Numbered from the stretch's first letter, positions 13,190-22,222 are shown. The stretch: 35,418 bases of DNA from Candidatus Harrisonbacteria bacterium (GCA_016182295.1 JACOXP010000010.1:1-35418); one strand, 5' to 3'. A program made the numbers and translations. Notes: generated from the letters alone by a model not told the origin.

Positions 13190-14395
13190 ATGCAGGACTT
13201 AAAATTTTCAGCAGAGGTTAAATCGGCTCCGCCTAAGGCGTTGCTTGACTATGTTAAATCTTTAAAAACGGTTCCGGCTGACGACCCCCGGAGCTTTATT
13301 CAGGCGTCGTCCGATGAAAAAATGATGGCGGTGATTTTCGAAGCCGCCAACCGTTACCGAGGTTTTAACCCCAAAAACGTGGTTTTAATCGGTATCGGCG
13401 GTTCCAATCTGGGCGCTTTGGCTATTTACAGCGCCTTAAAGCAAAAGGGCGCCGGAGAAATCCTTTTTGTCGACACAATCGATTCCAGAAACCTTGAACG
13501 GATTTTGGGGAAAATAGACAAAACCAGCTTGATAGTCATTGTTTCCAAGTCCGGAACCACTGCCGAGACCATAGCCAACGCCGCGGCGATTTTGGACCGT
13601 TTTCCCGGCAATAAAGCGGTTGCCATTACCGACGCCGGTTCCAAACTTTGGCGTTGGGCGGAGAAACGGGGATTGGAACACTTGGAAATTCCCAAAGCTG
13701 TCGGCGGCCGGTTCTCCACCTTCACGGCAGTCGGTCTTTTCCCGTTGGCGGTTGCCGGTATCGACATTAAGAAATTGATAATCGGCGTCAAAAAAGCCAC
13801 CGACGTTTGTTTGCTGGAAGATTCGTCTCAAAATCCGGCTCTCGTTTCAGCTTTAGCCATTTATGAAAATTATAAAAAGGGGCAGACGATTTACGATCTT
13901 TTTATTTTCGAACCGGATTTAGAAATGATTGGAAAATATTGCCGCCAGCTCATCGGTGAAAGTTTGGGCAAGGACGGCAAGGGAATTACCCCGACGGTTT
14001 CCATCGGCACCGCCGATCTCCATTCAGTCGGCCAGCTGTATTTAGGCGGCCCGAAAGATAAATTTACGACATTTCTCTCTGTTAAAAATCACGGCGCCGA
14101 TTTCGTCATTCCCAATAAAACCAGTATCGCCGAATTAGTGCCCGATCTCGCGGAAAAAAAATTCAGCGAAGCGCTCGCGGCGACTTTAAATGGGGTAAAA
14201 GCCGCGTATCGAAAAAAAGACCTGCCGTTTTCCGCGATAGAACTGGCGGAAATCTCCGAAGGAACCATCGGCGCTTTTCTGGCGATGAAAATGCTGGAGA
14301 CGGTGTATTTGGGGAAACTTCTGAACGTAAACGCTTTTGACCAACCAGCGGTGGAATCGTATAAAGAAGAAACCAGAAAACTCTTATCTAAATGA
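13190..14395 (+). CDS. pgi: Glucose-6-phosphate isomerase
   Basis: A 401-aa enzyme, shorter than the 450-550 of most bacterial PGI, interconverting glucose 6-phosphate and fructose 6-phosphate. It has two SIS domains. Visible motifs are LIGIGGSNLGA (about 67-77), SKSGTTAET, VGGRFSTFTAVGLFP (PGI signature 1), QLIGESLGKDGKG with the catalytic Glu, TADLHSVGQLYL with the catalytic His, and NAFDQPAVESYKEETRKLL at the C-terminus. The active-site set appears complete, so the short length reflects trimmed loops. It starts from the palindromic divergent promoter, and its stop overlaps the ABC gene (ATGA). Confidence 0.95.
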   Translation: MQDLKFSAEVKSAPPKALLDYVKSLKTVPADDPRSFIQASSDEKMMAVIFEAANRYRGFNPKNVVLIGIGGSNLGALAIYSALKQKGAGEILFVDTIDSRNLERILGKIDKTSLIVIVSKSGTTAETIANAAAILDRFPGNKAVAITDAGSKLWRWAEKRGLEHLEIPKAVGGRFSTFTAVGLFPLAVAGIDIKKLIIGVKKATDVCLLEDSSQNPALVSALAIYENYKKGQTIYDLFIFEPDLEMIGKYCRQLIGESLGKDGKGITPTVSIGTADLHSVGQLYLGGPKDKFTTFLSVKNHGADFVIPNKTSIAELVPDLAEKKFSEALAATLNGVKAAYRKKDLPFSAIELAEISEGTIGAFLAMKMLETVYLGKLLNVNAFDQPAVESYKEETRKLLSK

Positions 14396-15096
14396 CCGTC
14401 CCAATTCTTTCAGTTAAGAATCTCAACGTTCGGTTTGACAGTAAATCGATTATTGAAAATCTTTCTTTTGATATTCAAAAAGGCGAAGTTATGGCGATTA
14501 TCGGCCCGAACGGCGCCGGTAAAACCGTGCTCTTTCGCGCCTTGTTGGGCCTTATTCCCAGCGACGGGCGGATTGAATGGCCAAAGAACATAAAAATCGG
14601 TTACGTGCCGCAAAAACTGGCGGTGGACGAGGATTTGCCGCTTTCCGTGATGGAGTTTTTGAGATTCAAAGGCGCTTCCGACGAAGAGATTTACGAAGCG
14701 CTGGAGGCCGTCGGTTTTCTCAAAGGCCATGATTTTTTAAGATCTCGTCTCGGAAATGTTTCCGGAGGGGAATTTCAGAGAATAATGATCGCCTACGCGC
14801 TGATTAACCACCCCGATATTTTATTATTTGACGAGCCGACGGCCGGAGTGGACATCGGCGGAGAAGAAACGATTTATTCGCTTCTGGAACGGCTTCATCA
14901 AAAAGAAAACCTGACGATACTTCTTATCACCCACGACCTTAACATCATTTATCGTTATGCCAAAAAGGCGCTTTGCTTGAATCGTGAAAAAGTTTGTTTC
15001 GGCGTCCCAAAAGAAGTATTGAGTCCGGAAATTTTAGAGAAATTATACGGCGCCAAAATCGGCGTTTATGAACATAATGGAGAACATACTCACTAA
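14392..15096 (+). CDS. Metal ABC transporter ATP-binding protein (ZnuC/MntB-like)
   Basis: A 234-aa ABC ATPase. Walker A is GPNGAGKT (residues 37-44), the Q loop lies at GYVPQK, the signature is VSGGEFQR, and Walker B is ILLFDEPTAGVD with the H-loop His in LLITHDLN. Together with the ABC-3 permease this indicates Zn2+/Mn2+ uptake. The C-terminus ends HNGEHTH, a short His-containing tail. It is coupled to pgi by an ATGA overlap and overlaps the permease by 29 nt. No metal-binding solute protein is encoded nearby, so it must be elsewhere or absent. Confidence 0.92.
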   Translation: MTVPILSVKNLNVRFDSKSIIENLSFDIQKGEVMAIIGPNGAGKTVLFRALLGLIPSDGRIEWPKNIKIGYVPQKLAVDEDLPLSVMEFLRFKGASDEEIYEALEAVGFLKGHDFLRSRLGNVSGGEFQRIMIAYALINHPDILLFDEPTAGVDIGGEETIYSLLERLHQKENLTILLITHDLNIIYRYAKKALCLNREKVCFGVPKEVLSPEILEKLYGAKIGVYEHNGEHTH

Positions 15097-15865
15097 TCAA
15101 ACTTTGTTTATAAGTTTAGTCGTCGGTTTGTTTGTCGGCGCCGCTTCCGGTTATTTGGGATCGGTAATGGTTTTAAAACGGCTGGCTCTGGTCGGCGACG
15201 CGCTTTCCCACGTGGCTTTGCCCGGTATCGGCATCGCCCTTCTTTTGGAAATAAATCCCTTTGTCGGCGCTTTCGCGGCGCTCTTTATCGGGACGTTGCT
15301 GGTCTGGGGAATCGAACGGATTACCACGGTTCCGGTGGAAGCGATTGTCGGCATTATTTTTTCCGTTTCCTTGGCCGTCGGTCTTTTGGTAACGCCGGAG
15401 CCAGAATTGTTGGAAGCTCTGTTTGGAGACATTTCCGCCGTTAGTCCAATCGACGGGATTTTGGCGGTCGCGCTGTCTGTCTTGGTCGTCGCCGCGATGA
15501 TGGCGATAAAAAGGAAAATGCTTTTAGGAATTGTCTCCGAAGATTTCGCCAAAGCCCAGAATATAAAAATCGGCGTTCTGAATCTTTTATTTTTGATTTT
15601 AGTGGCGATTGTGGTTGCCTTGGGCGTGAAAGTGGTCGTCACTTTGCTGATGGGTTCGCTGGTGATCATACCGGCCGCCGCTTCAAAAAACATCGCCAGG
15701 AGTTTTTCGACTTACGGGATTTTAAGCTTGATTTTAGGTGCGATCAGCGCCGTTGGAGGAATATTGGCCGCCGGCTGGCTTAATTTCGCGCCTGGGCCGT
15801 TGGTAGTTTTAGCAAGCGCCGCCATTTTCTTGGCAACTTTTGCTTTTAGAAGCGGGAGGGCTTAA
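15068..15865 (+). CDS. ABC-3 family metal permease (ZnuB/MntC-like)
   Basis: A 265-aa integral membrane protein with about 8 hydrophobic helices. The ABC-3 family hallmarks are VMVLKRLALVGDALSHVALPGI near residues 34-56 and GVKVVVTLLMGSLVIIPAAASK near 180-205. It forms the channel for zinc or manganese with the ATPase just upstream. Start ATG 15068 overlaps the ATPase gene by 29 nt; an alternative ATG at 15077 is possible. It ends 20 nt inside the convergent 15846-16301 gene, so their 3' ends overlap. Confidence 0.9.
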   Translation: MNIMENILTNQTLFISLVVGLFVGAASGYLGSVMVLKRLALVGDALSHVALPGIGIALLLEINPFVGAFAALFIGTLLVWGIERITTVPVEAIVGIIFSVSLAVGLLVTPEPELLEALFGDISAVSPIDGILAVALSVLVVAAMMAIKRKMLLGIVSEDFAKAQNIKIGVLNLLFLILVAIVVALGVKVVVTLLMGSLVIIPAAASKNIARSFSTYGILSLILGAISAVGGILAAGWLNFAPGPLVVLASAAIFLATFAFRSGRA

Positions 15866-16301
15866 TCGGAGTTTCTCCGTATAATTCCTTATCTATTTTC
15901 CTGTCAAAACAAAACTTGCCGATTCCGTGCTGCCAGTTTTGCTCGCTGGCGTAGGGCTCCGGAGAAAGGACTCGGGCATTCGGCTGATTTTCCAGGGCGA
16001 AAACCGCGCAGAGAGTAAATTCTTCCGGTCCGCGGACGATGTATTCGTAATCAGCGCCGCTTTCCGGATCTTTGGGAACTACAAAACCGCGAATGCTGTC
16101 TTGAAGTTCGCTCAATACCGACGGCAATCGCTCCTTGTTGATCCAATAATTAAGGATTTCGGACTGAATAATTTGTAAATGCTGGATTCTTTGCTCGTCA
16201 AAACGGCGCAAACGTTCGGTGCCGGGAGATCCAACGATGAAAAAACCGGCGATGACGGACGCCGCTACTACCCCGATTATGCCGTAAGCAAAATACTTCA
16301 T
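15846..16301 (-). CDS. Membrane-anchored pseudopilin-like protein, 151 aa
   Basis: One N-terminal transmembrane helix (residues 4-24) is followed by a helix RRFDEQRIQHLQIIQSEILNYW and a C-terminal domain containing PKDPESGADYEYIVRG, which has the DPxSGxxYxY signature common in type II secretion pseudopilin-like and CPR membrane proteins. It has no classical prepilin peptidase site, so a pilus role is uncertain. Cys residues at LCAVF and FCFD may form a disulphide. It follows the DUF5671 gene by 4 nt as the second gene of a unit and overlaps the convergent permease gene by 20 nt. Confidence 0.75.
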   Translation of the reverse strand: MKYFAYGIIGVVAASVIAGFFIVGSPGTERLRRFDEQRIQHLQIIQSEILNYWINKERLPSVLSELQDSIRGFVVPKDPESGADYEYIVRGPEEFTLCAVFALENQPNARVLSPEPYASEQNWQHGIGKFCFDRKIDKELYGETPIKPSRF

Positions 16302-16305
16302 TGTT

Positions 16306-16791
16306 TTATTCTGTTTTATATCGCCTAAGTTCCCAGAGATAGTAAACGAAAACGGAAGCGGCCACGAAGAATACCGCCGCCACCTTAATTAAAAACCGAA
16401 TCGTCAGTTCGCCGCCCAAAAGATTGTTGATCAGAGTGACCAAGTCGCCGATGATGATCAAAGAAGCGGCGAACAGAGTAAAATAAATCAGCCATTTGCG
16501 GATTCGGAGATCGCGCTTCGAAGAATTCTTTTCGTAATTTTTAAAAAGATGGCGAGCGGTAAAAAGATAAACGGGAAAAACTACCAGCAAAGAAGAAATG
16601 GACCAGCGAATGGCGTTGTACGCGGAATTGAAGGCGTAGTAACCGCCGTTAGAAACCGGATCGGGGAAGAGAACGTTAACATACTGGAAAATAAGCACTA
16701 AAAAGCCGATGCCGCTTGTGTAAAGAGTAACGATGGCCAGAAGATGCAGAAAAACATCCTTTGGCGACACTTTTAACGCTTTATCCATCAT
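16306..16791 (-). CDS. DUF5671 family membrane protein
   Basis: A 161-aa protein with four transmembrane helices (about 14-38, 60-83, 101-124, 133-156). The N-terminal SPKDVFLHLLAIVTLYTSGIG, FQYVNVLFPDP and IRWSISSLLVVFPVYLF pattern is that of DUF5671, widespread in CPR and without known function. The start has TATAAT on the minus strand at 16800-16805, 8 nt away, so it looks leaderless; ATG at 16788 is an alternative. The promoter sits in the 17 bp after the upstream GSDH gene, separating the two units. Confidence 0.87.
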   Translation of the reverse strand: MMDKALKVSPKDVFLHLLAIVTLYTSGIGFLVLIFQYVNVLFPDPVSNGGYYAFNSAYNAIRWSISSLLVVFPVYLFTARHLFKNYEKNSSKRDLRIRKWLIYFTLFAASLIIIGDLVTLINNLLGGELTIRFLIKVAAVFFVAASVFVYYLWELRRYKTE

Positions 16792-16808
16792 TGAACTATA
16801 TTATAACA

Positions 16809-18251
16809 CTATTTGAATCTTATTGGAATACGCACTTCTTGGTCGTTTTCCGGCAGTCCGGACGGATTGTCTTTTTGCAGGACAAGCGTGCCGTTCGCGG
16901 TGGCTGGCGCTGAAAATTCCAACTTGGTTTCAAACGGCACCAAATCCACAGTCATCCAGTTGGCCGACGTCATAGCGATACCGACGGCAATTTCTTTATC
17001 GTTGCCGTCAAGAAGGCGCACCGGAAAACTTGCTTCAAAAAACCAAAATCCGCGCATTGTTCCTTTGAGCGTGAACGGACTGGAGATAATGTCATTGGCT
17101 TTAAGATTATCCAGGCGATAAAGATCCTCATAAACAACTTTATAAATAACACCCGCCTTGTCGTCGGAAATATATGCCGTTCCGCCCGGCTGGGCGATAA
17201 TATCCACCGGCCGCCCCAGCACCTTGCCGTTTTTGGTCAGCCAGCCGGTGATAAAATCTTCTTCGCCGATGTACGCGCCGCCCGGAGCAAGTTTATAACG
17301 GACTATTTTGTAACCAGTCGCTTCGCTCCGGTTCCAGGATCCGTGATAAGCGACCAACAGGTTGTACCAAAAACTTTCCGGCCAGCCCTCTTCTGGAATA
17401 AAAGCAAGACCAAGCGGGGCGGAATGAGCCGGAATGTCTATATGGCTTTGAGTTTCAAACGGTTCCATGCAGGGGTTGCGGATATAAGTGTTTTTATCAA
17501 AAGAAGTGTCATGAACGTTTTTCCCATAACAAATCGGCCAGCCGTAATTTTTTCCGGATTTTACGATATTGATTTCGTCCGGAGGCAAATCGTCGCCCAA
17601 AAAATCACGCCCCATTTCCGTCGCCCACATTTCTCCGGTAACGTAACTCCAGTCGAAAAAAACGGCGTTGCGCAGACCGCGGGCGAATTCTTGAAAGCCG
17701 CTTCCGTCGGGATTCATGGAGAATATCTTGGCGCGGCGATCGTCGCTTTCATTGCAGACATTGCAGGAGGAACCGATGGAAACATAAAGCCGTTCGTCCG
17801 GACCGAAATCAATGGTGCGTGTTGAATGCTGGCCGCCAGCCGGCAAATCCGCGATTTTTTGCAATCCACCTTCGGAATAAATGCGGACTTTTGAAATTTT
17901 ATCCGTCTCGGCGATGTAAAGCTCAAAAGGATCCCTGTGATAGATGGCCAGTCCGTGAGGCCGGTTAAGACCGCGGAAAATATCGTCTTGATGGACAACC
18001 TGCCCGTTTTCAATTTCTAAAAGGGTAACAGCTCCTTCACTTGGACGACTGACCCACATATTGCCGAGCTGATCGAAAACCATTGCTCTGGCGCCCGGGA
18101 GATCTTTCGCGAAAATGGATATTTTAAAACCAGCGGGAAGATTGAGCGGTAAAGGCGAGGAAAGCTCCTCGCTTGGCTTAACAAAATAAAGAACAGCCGC
18201 TCCCGTCGCGAGAAGGATTAAGCCAATCGCCAGTTTAATAATTTTTGCCAT
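16809..18251 (-). CDS. PQQ-type sugar dehydrogenase-like beta-propeller (GSDH family) with C-terminal Gmad2-like domain
   Basis: A 480-aa protein with an N-terminal membrane anchor or signal (residues 5-22). Residues 35-380 form a six-bladed GSDH/sorbosone dehydrogenase-type propeller: LPAGFKISIFAKDLPGARAM, HGLAIY, RTIDFGPDERLYVSIGSSCN with a CNVC pair, GLRNAVFFDW, DEINIVKSGKNYGWPICYG, PLGLAF and HGSWNRS. About residues 385-480 resemble the Ig-like Gmad2 domain (SPFTLKGTMRGFWFFEASFPV...). It acts outside the membrane; enzymatic activity and PQQ supply are not shown. Its ATG shares one base with the glycosyltransferase stop (TAATG), so translation is coupled. Confidence 0.88.
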   Translation of the reverse strand: MAKIIKLAIGLILLATGAAVLYFVKPSEELSSPLPLNLPAGFKISIFAKDLPGARAMVFDQLGNMWVSRPSEGAVTLLEIENGQVVHQDDIFRGLNRPHGLAIYHRDPFELYIAETDKISKVRIYSEGGLQKIADLPAGGQHSTRTIDFGPDERLYVSIGSSCNVCNESDDRRAKIFSMNPDGSGFQEFARGLRNAVFFDWSYVTGEMWATEMGRDFLGDDLPPDEINIVKSGKNYGWPICYGKNVHDTSFDKNTYIRNPCMEPFETQSHIDIPAHSAPLGLAFIPEEGWPESFWYNLLVAYHGSWNRSEATGYKIVRYKLAPGGAYIGEEDFITGWLTKNGKVLGRPVDIIAQPGGTAYISDDKAGVIYKVVYEDLYRLDNLKANDIISSPFTLKGTMRGFWFFEASFPVRLLDGNDKEIAVGIAMTSANWMTVDLVPFETKLEFSAPATANGTLVLQKDNPSGLPENDQEVRIPIRFK

Positions 18252-19837
18252 TAGAGTTTTACTTTATAAACAGTGAAAGCGGGCGCGTTTTCCCTGTCAG
18301 AGATTACAACTTCCGGTGAAAGTCCGATGTTTTTAAAATTAGCCTCAATCGTTTCGGCGTAAGAAACCGACACGGGACGGACGGTCGTGGCTGGGCCGGC
18401 TTTAACAAAATAGATTTCAAAACCGCTGAGATCGGATATTTTTTGGTTTCTGATCAATTCCATAAAACCGCTGGCGGGTATGGTTGGTATTCCCTGATAA
18501 TACTGACGGCGACTGAAAAGCCAGAGTCGGGCCGGTGTCGCGATACTGTCATCATACACTATTCCGATCAAATCGAGGCCGACCGGTTTTGAAGAGGCGT
18601 ATTTTTGAATAACTTCGTTAAGGTGGGGATTGGGATGCCTGGGAAGACCGGCAAGGCGGTAGTTTCCGAATGCCGAATCAAAATAATTATCCAGCCGGAC
18701 AATGCCGTAATCCGCGGTGTTCAGAAAAATATTGCTGATAGAAAATGTTAGTTCATAAATAAGAAAAATTCCGGCCAAAATCAGGACGGATTGTTTGTTT
18801 TTCAGACGTCCGGAAAGAAAAACATAAAATAAAACGATAAAGAAAATTCCCGGGACCAGATAAAGCGACACGAATCTGATCGCCGATCCGATTACCGCGA
18901 GCATCAAAGTGAGAAAAACGAAACCCAGCATTGGAAGGAGGCGGGGCTTGAGGACGGCGCCGGCGGCAAAAAGCGCTAGAAACGGAATTGAATAGATAGT
19001 GAGAAGATTGACGGCAATATCCGAAAACGGATCCATCTGTTTTCCGCCGACGCCCTGCCATTCCGGTGTCGCTTGTTTGAACAAGCTCGCGAACTGCAGG
19101 TCAAAATGGCCGAAAGCCAAGTAGTAGTTGATATTGTAAATAATCACCGGAGAAAACAGAGCCACCGTGGTTAAAAGGGCGAAATACAAGCGCTTGTCTC
19201 TTAAGATTGGAGATTTTTTGATCAGCAGGAAAACGGCGTAAGTCGGCAGAAGGAAAAAGCCGGTATATTTAGTAAGAAAACAAAGCCCCAGTGTGACGCC
19301 GAACGCCAGCCAGCGTTTGGGGTTTTCCAAAAAACGGAAGAAAAAATAAATGTTCAAAAGAATAAAAAAAACAAGCGTCGATTCCATCATCGCCAATCTG
19401 GAAAGAGCGACGTGAGCGAATGTCGCGCCGGCCACCGCCGCTCCCAGCAATGCCGGTTTGGTATTTCCGAATCTGCGAATGATGAAATAGACAAGCGCCA
19501 CCGATCCTATTCCGGCCAGGGCGGACGGCAAACGGGCGACGAATAACGAAGTCCCCAATAACGAAAAGAAAATATGCTGAATCAGGAAAAACAACGGGGG
19601 ATGGTCGTGGAAAGAAAGTCCGGTCCAGAAAGGCAGTTTTTCGTCGGCGAGCAATTGAATCGGCGTGACTTGGTCGGGGCTTTCGAGATAATCGAGATAG
19701 CCAATAGAGCGAAAAGCGTAAAGCCCTTCGTCGAACATCAGCTCCGCCGAGCCGAGTTGCCACAGCCGGAGCGTTGCCGCTATTAAAACTATTACGATGA
19801 TCGCCCAATGGCGGGAAATTTTAGCGGTTGTCTCCAT
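18251..19837 (-). CDS. GT39/ArnT-like membrane glycosyltransferase
   Basis: A polytopic GT-C glycosyltransferase of 528 aa that uses a polyprenyl-phosphate sugar. The N-terminal loop after helix 1 carries MFDEGLYAF with the acidic catalytic pair (D-E), followed by HDHPPLFFLIQHIFF, the classic PMT/ArnT HPP motif, and about 10 helices. A C-terminal periplasmic domain follows. Start ATG 19837 (METTAKISRHW) is preferred over the in-frame ATG at 19954, because the latter would cover most of mazG. It overlaps mazG by 17 nt. The acceptor may be an envelope lipid or protein. Confidence 0.88.
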   Translation of the reverse strand: METTAKISRHWAIIVIVLIAATLRLWQLGSAELMFDEGLYAFRSIGYLDYLESPDQVTPIQLLADEKLPFWTGLSFHDHPPLFFLIQHIFFSLLGTSLFVARLPSALAGIGSVALVYFIIRRFGNTKPALLGAAVAGATFAHVALSRLAMMESTLVFFILLNIYFFFRFLENPKRWLAFGVTLGLCFLTKYTGFFLLPTYAVFLLIKKSPILRDKRLYFALLTTVALFSPVIIYNINYYLAFGHFDLQFASLFKQATPEWQGVGGKQMDPFSDIAVNLLTIYSIPFLALFAAGAVLKPRLLPMLGFVFLTLMLAVIGSAIRFVSLYLVPGIFFIVLFYVFLSGRLKNKQSVLILAGIFLIYELTFSISNIFLNTADYGIVRLDNYFDSAFGNYRLAGLPRHPNPHLNEVIQKYASSKPVGLDLIGIVYDDSIATPARLWLFSRRQYYQGIPTIPASGFMELIRNQKISDLSGFEIYFVKAGPATTVRPVSVSYAETIEANFKNIGLSPEVVISDRENAPAFTVYKVKL

Positions 19838-20150
19838 CCCCGGAAATTTTATTCCGTTCGAAACGAGAATACAACTTTTCAAGATTTCCGGCGGCAACGG
19901 TTTCGAGCGGGATGTTAAATTCACTTGAGATCTGGGCGACATACCACAAAACATCGCCCAGCTCTTTTTTCAGCTCTTCCTTTTTCTCGTCGCTGATTTT
20001 TCCGCCATGGTCGCGCAAAACTTTCTTTATTTTCTCCGCGACTTCCCCGGCTTCGCCGGCCAGTCCCAGAGTGGGATAGATAAAATTGTTTCCGGCATTC
20101 GGATAAATGGCCGTTTTGCGGGAAAGTTTTTGATATTCCTCGAAGGTCAT
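19821..20150 (-). CDS. MazG-like nucleotide pyrophosphohydrolase
   Basis: A 109-aa all-alpha NTP pyrophosphatase. The family pattern is LAGEAGEVAEKIKK (EExxE, about residues 29-42) and ELGDVLWYVAQIS (ExxD, about 65-77), which bind Mg2+. It removes pyrophosphate from non-canonical NTPs. Start ATG 20150 is chosen because it overlaps the Yip1 stop as ATGA and matches MTFEEYQ, a typical N-terminus; the 52 in-frame codons before it lie in the Yip1 gene. A single MazG domain, half the length of E. coli MazG. Confidence 0.9.
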   Translation of the reverse strand: MTFEEYQKLSRKTAIYPNAGNNFIYPTLGLAGEAGEVAEKIKKVLRDHGGKISDEKKEELKKELGDVLWYVAQISSEFNIPLETVAAGNLEKLYSRFERNKISGDGDNR

Positions 20151-20713
20151 TGAGTTAATGAAACGATTGAATAGGTCAGCGTGAGAAAGATGATAGACGC
20201 AACAATTAAAATTACAATCGGCGGAATCAACCAGGAAAGCACCGCTTTGGTGGTGGTCAAATTGTGAAGCGTTTTTAAGCCAGTGGTTAAAATTATAATT
20301 GACCACGTGGAGCCGATAAGGCCTCCGATAATCGGAATGAAATTGAGCATTAAAGGAGCGCTGTCGTAAGCGCTTGCCCTAAAGGTATCCCGATAATTGC
20401 CAGTGCCTTTAAAATACCTGACTACGATATGAATCAACGCCGCGCTGACAAACGCTCCGACGACATAACCGGTAATGGTCATCGGGACGGCAAGTATCGC
20501 GTAGACGGCGGGGTCTATGGGAAAATCATTCGGAGTTAAGGGACCCAAAACCGATTCCAGAGCCAATCCGGTCAAAAAATTCAGAAATCCAATGACGGCC
20601 GAAGTAATAATCAGAAACTTAACCGGTTCGCGGTAGCCGGATTCCGCTTTGATCGCGTTAAAAAACTCCGTCGGGCGGAACAAGACCATTTTTAATTTTT
20701 GAAAATAATTCAT
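20147..20713 (-). CDS. Yip1 domain membrane protein
   Basis: A 188-aa protein with five hydrophobic helices. The N-terminal KMVLFRPTEFFNAIKAE and the later YFKGTGNYRDTFRASAYDSAP, then NFIPIIGGLIGSTWSIII are characteristic of the prokaryotic Yip1 family. The family has no defined bacterial function; membrane organisation or transport is suspected. It starts 5 nt after the SOD-like gene and is coupled to mazG by ATGA. Confidence 0.85.
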   Translation of the reverse strand: MNYFQKLKMVLFRPTEFFNAIKAESGYREPVKFLIITSAVIGFLNFLTGLALESVLGPLTPNDFPIDPAVYAILAVPMTITGYVVGAFVSAALIHIVVRYFKGTGNYRDTFRASAYDSAPLMLNFIPIIGGLIGSTWSIIILTTGLKTLHNLTTTKAVLSWLIPPIVILIVASIIFLTLTYSIVSLTQ

Positions 20714-20718
20714 AAGTT

Positions 20719-21138
20719 TTAAAACACTATGTCGCCGCAGGAAACGCTGACGCCAAGCTGATCGTTGGATAAGTGGATATTGATGGCGAGCGGCAATTCT
20801 TTTTGAATCTGGCCTAACGGAACGTCGATAATCGTGGCCGAAATACCATTGGCGACATCGTTAAGCGGATATTTAATCGCGCCGAGATTTTCGCAAGAAC
20901 CATCGTGAATATGAACCGGCTGAATATAGGTTTGAGAAAAACCGCCGGACATATTGATTACTACCTTGGTCTGATTTTCCAAACCAATGAGCGTGGCGAT
21001 GCCCAACTCCGTCGATCCCCGGCTTGCCGGCAGAGGAATGCCCAACACTTCCGGTTCGGCCGGACTTTTTTGCAGGGCTACTATTATTAAAGCGACCACA
21101 GCGGCGGCGGCAACCAGTAAATAAATAGTTTTCATCAT
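20719..21138 (-). CDS. Secreted SOD/CHRD-like beta-barrel protein, 139 aa
   Basis: An N-terminal signal/anchor (residues 3-22) is followed by a beta-rich domain. PVHIHDGSCENLGAIKYPL, then GISATIIDVPL and LAINIHLSNDQ, ending SCGDIVF, is the arrangement seen in Cu/Zn-SOD-like and CHRD-type barrels (HIHxGxC...INVHxS...CGxI). Only two His of the metal set are evident and the Cys pair could form the disulphide. Probably not an active SOD (inference). Fourth from the end of an operon of envelope genes. Confidence 0.75.
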   Translation of the reverse strand: MMKTIYLLVAAAAVVALIIVALQKSPAEPEVLGIPLPASRGSTELGIATLIGLENQTKVVINMSGGFSQTYIQPVHIHDGSCENLGAIKYPLNDVANGISATIIDVPLGQIQKELPLAINIHLSNDQLGVSVSCGDIVF

Positions 21139-21148
21139 TAATAGTTTA

Positions 21149-22222
21149 TCAAATCTCGACTTCTTCTAAAACAGGCAGGTTATTCACCTTGATTACGTCA
21201 AACGAGATCCGGCCGATGATCTGGCCGCGATCGGTGATCACGTCCAGCCGCCATTTTCCCGGCTGGATGTTCCTTATAAAAGTATAACCGCGGTATCCCT
21301 GATCGCGCCCGCCGATTATTGAAAATCCGATTTTGCCGGTTTCGATCCAGGTCCGCCGATCTTCATTATAGTAGGACCAGCGGTGGAAAATTTCCGTTTC
21401 CAAATCAGTCGGAGCGAACACCGAACTGAAACCGTAGATCGGCGAGCCGTCGGCAACATGAAGCTCGTTGCCGCTGAAGATCGCGTACCAGGGCCGTTGC
21501 TCCTTCGTTACCAAATAAGCGTTTCCGGGAGCGCGTCGTATGCCGTGATAAATGCCGATATCTTTTAACGCGAGCGGTATCGGGGGAATAATGTTGGTAA
21601 AATAAAAGATGTTGAAGACGATGAAAATTGAAGCGACGGTGCCGAGTATCAGTTTGCGGTGGCTTAAAATCCGCTCCGGCGCCACGCGTTTGAGCAGGCG
21701 AAACATAGCGGCGAAAGCAAACAAGCTGATGACTCCGCTTAAGAGGAAAATCTCCGGTCCGATTTTATTTAAAACCACCGGAATGGAAAAAATCAGATAA
21801 GAAAAGATGGCGATGAAAAAAACGGCCAGATTGAAATTCAACTGCTCGTAGCGCCGGCGGAAAAACTCGTTGCCGATGAAAAAAATCGCCAGCATCAGCA
21901 TAAACGGCCAGTTGGTCAAAAGGGATGCGCTGCGGGAATAAAAAACTATGAAGCCGCTGAAAAGCGCTCCGAAAATGAATTGCAGGGCGAAGGGCGTGAA
22001 TTTTGATACGGTGAAACGGAGATTTTGCAGAAGAATGCACACGGCCGCGACCACTAGGTAAAAAAGCAGGATTAAATTATCGAGCAGAAAATCGACGCGG
22101 CGAAGCGTTAAGCTGTCAAAAATAAAACCGCCGACAAGAAAAGCAAAACCGAGGCGGTGTTCATAGCGCTCGAAAAAATCTTTGACCTTATTCCAATAAA
22201 ATCGCAGTCGGGTGGTTATCAT
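21149..22222 (-). CDS. Multi-pass membrane protein with C-terminal DUF2914 domain
   Basis: A 357-aa protein. Start ATG 22222 overlaps the TauE stop as ATGA; the 50 upstream in-frame codons lie in that gene. About 7 transmembrane helices occupy residues 20-245. The C-terminal 110 residues carry the DUF2914 pattern: EIFHRWSYYNEDRRTWIETG, IIGGRDQGYRGYTF, and PGKWRLDVITDRGQIIGRISF. The domain is probably extracytoplasmic and beta-sheet. Function unknown. Confidence 0.85.
   Translation of the reverse strand: MITTRLRFYWNKVKDFFERYEHRLGFAFLVGGFIFDSLTLRRVDFLLDNLILLFYLVVAAVCILLQNLRFTVSKFTPFALQFIFGALFSGFIVFYSRSASLLTNWPFMLMLAIFFIGNEFFRRRYEQLNFNLAVFFIAIFSYLIFSIPVVLNKIGPEIFLLSGVISLFAFAAMFRLLKRVAPERILSHRKLILGTVASIFIVFNIFYFTNIIPPIPLALKDIGIYHGIRRAPGNAYLVTKEQRPWYAIFSGNELHVADGSPIYGFSSVFAPTDLETEIFHRWSYYNEDRRTWIETGKIGFSIIGGRDQGYRGYTFIRNIQPGKWRLDVITDRGQIIGRISFDVIKVNNLPVLEEVEI

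Noticed and set aside
19837-19954. Upstream start for the GT39 gene
   Set aside because: It would place 39 residues inside mazG with no hydrophobic pattern; METTAKISRHW fits the family better.
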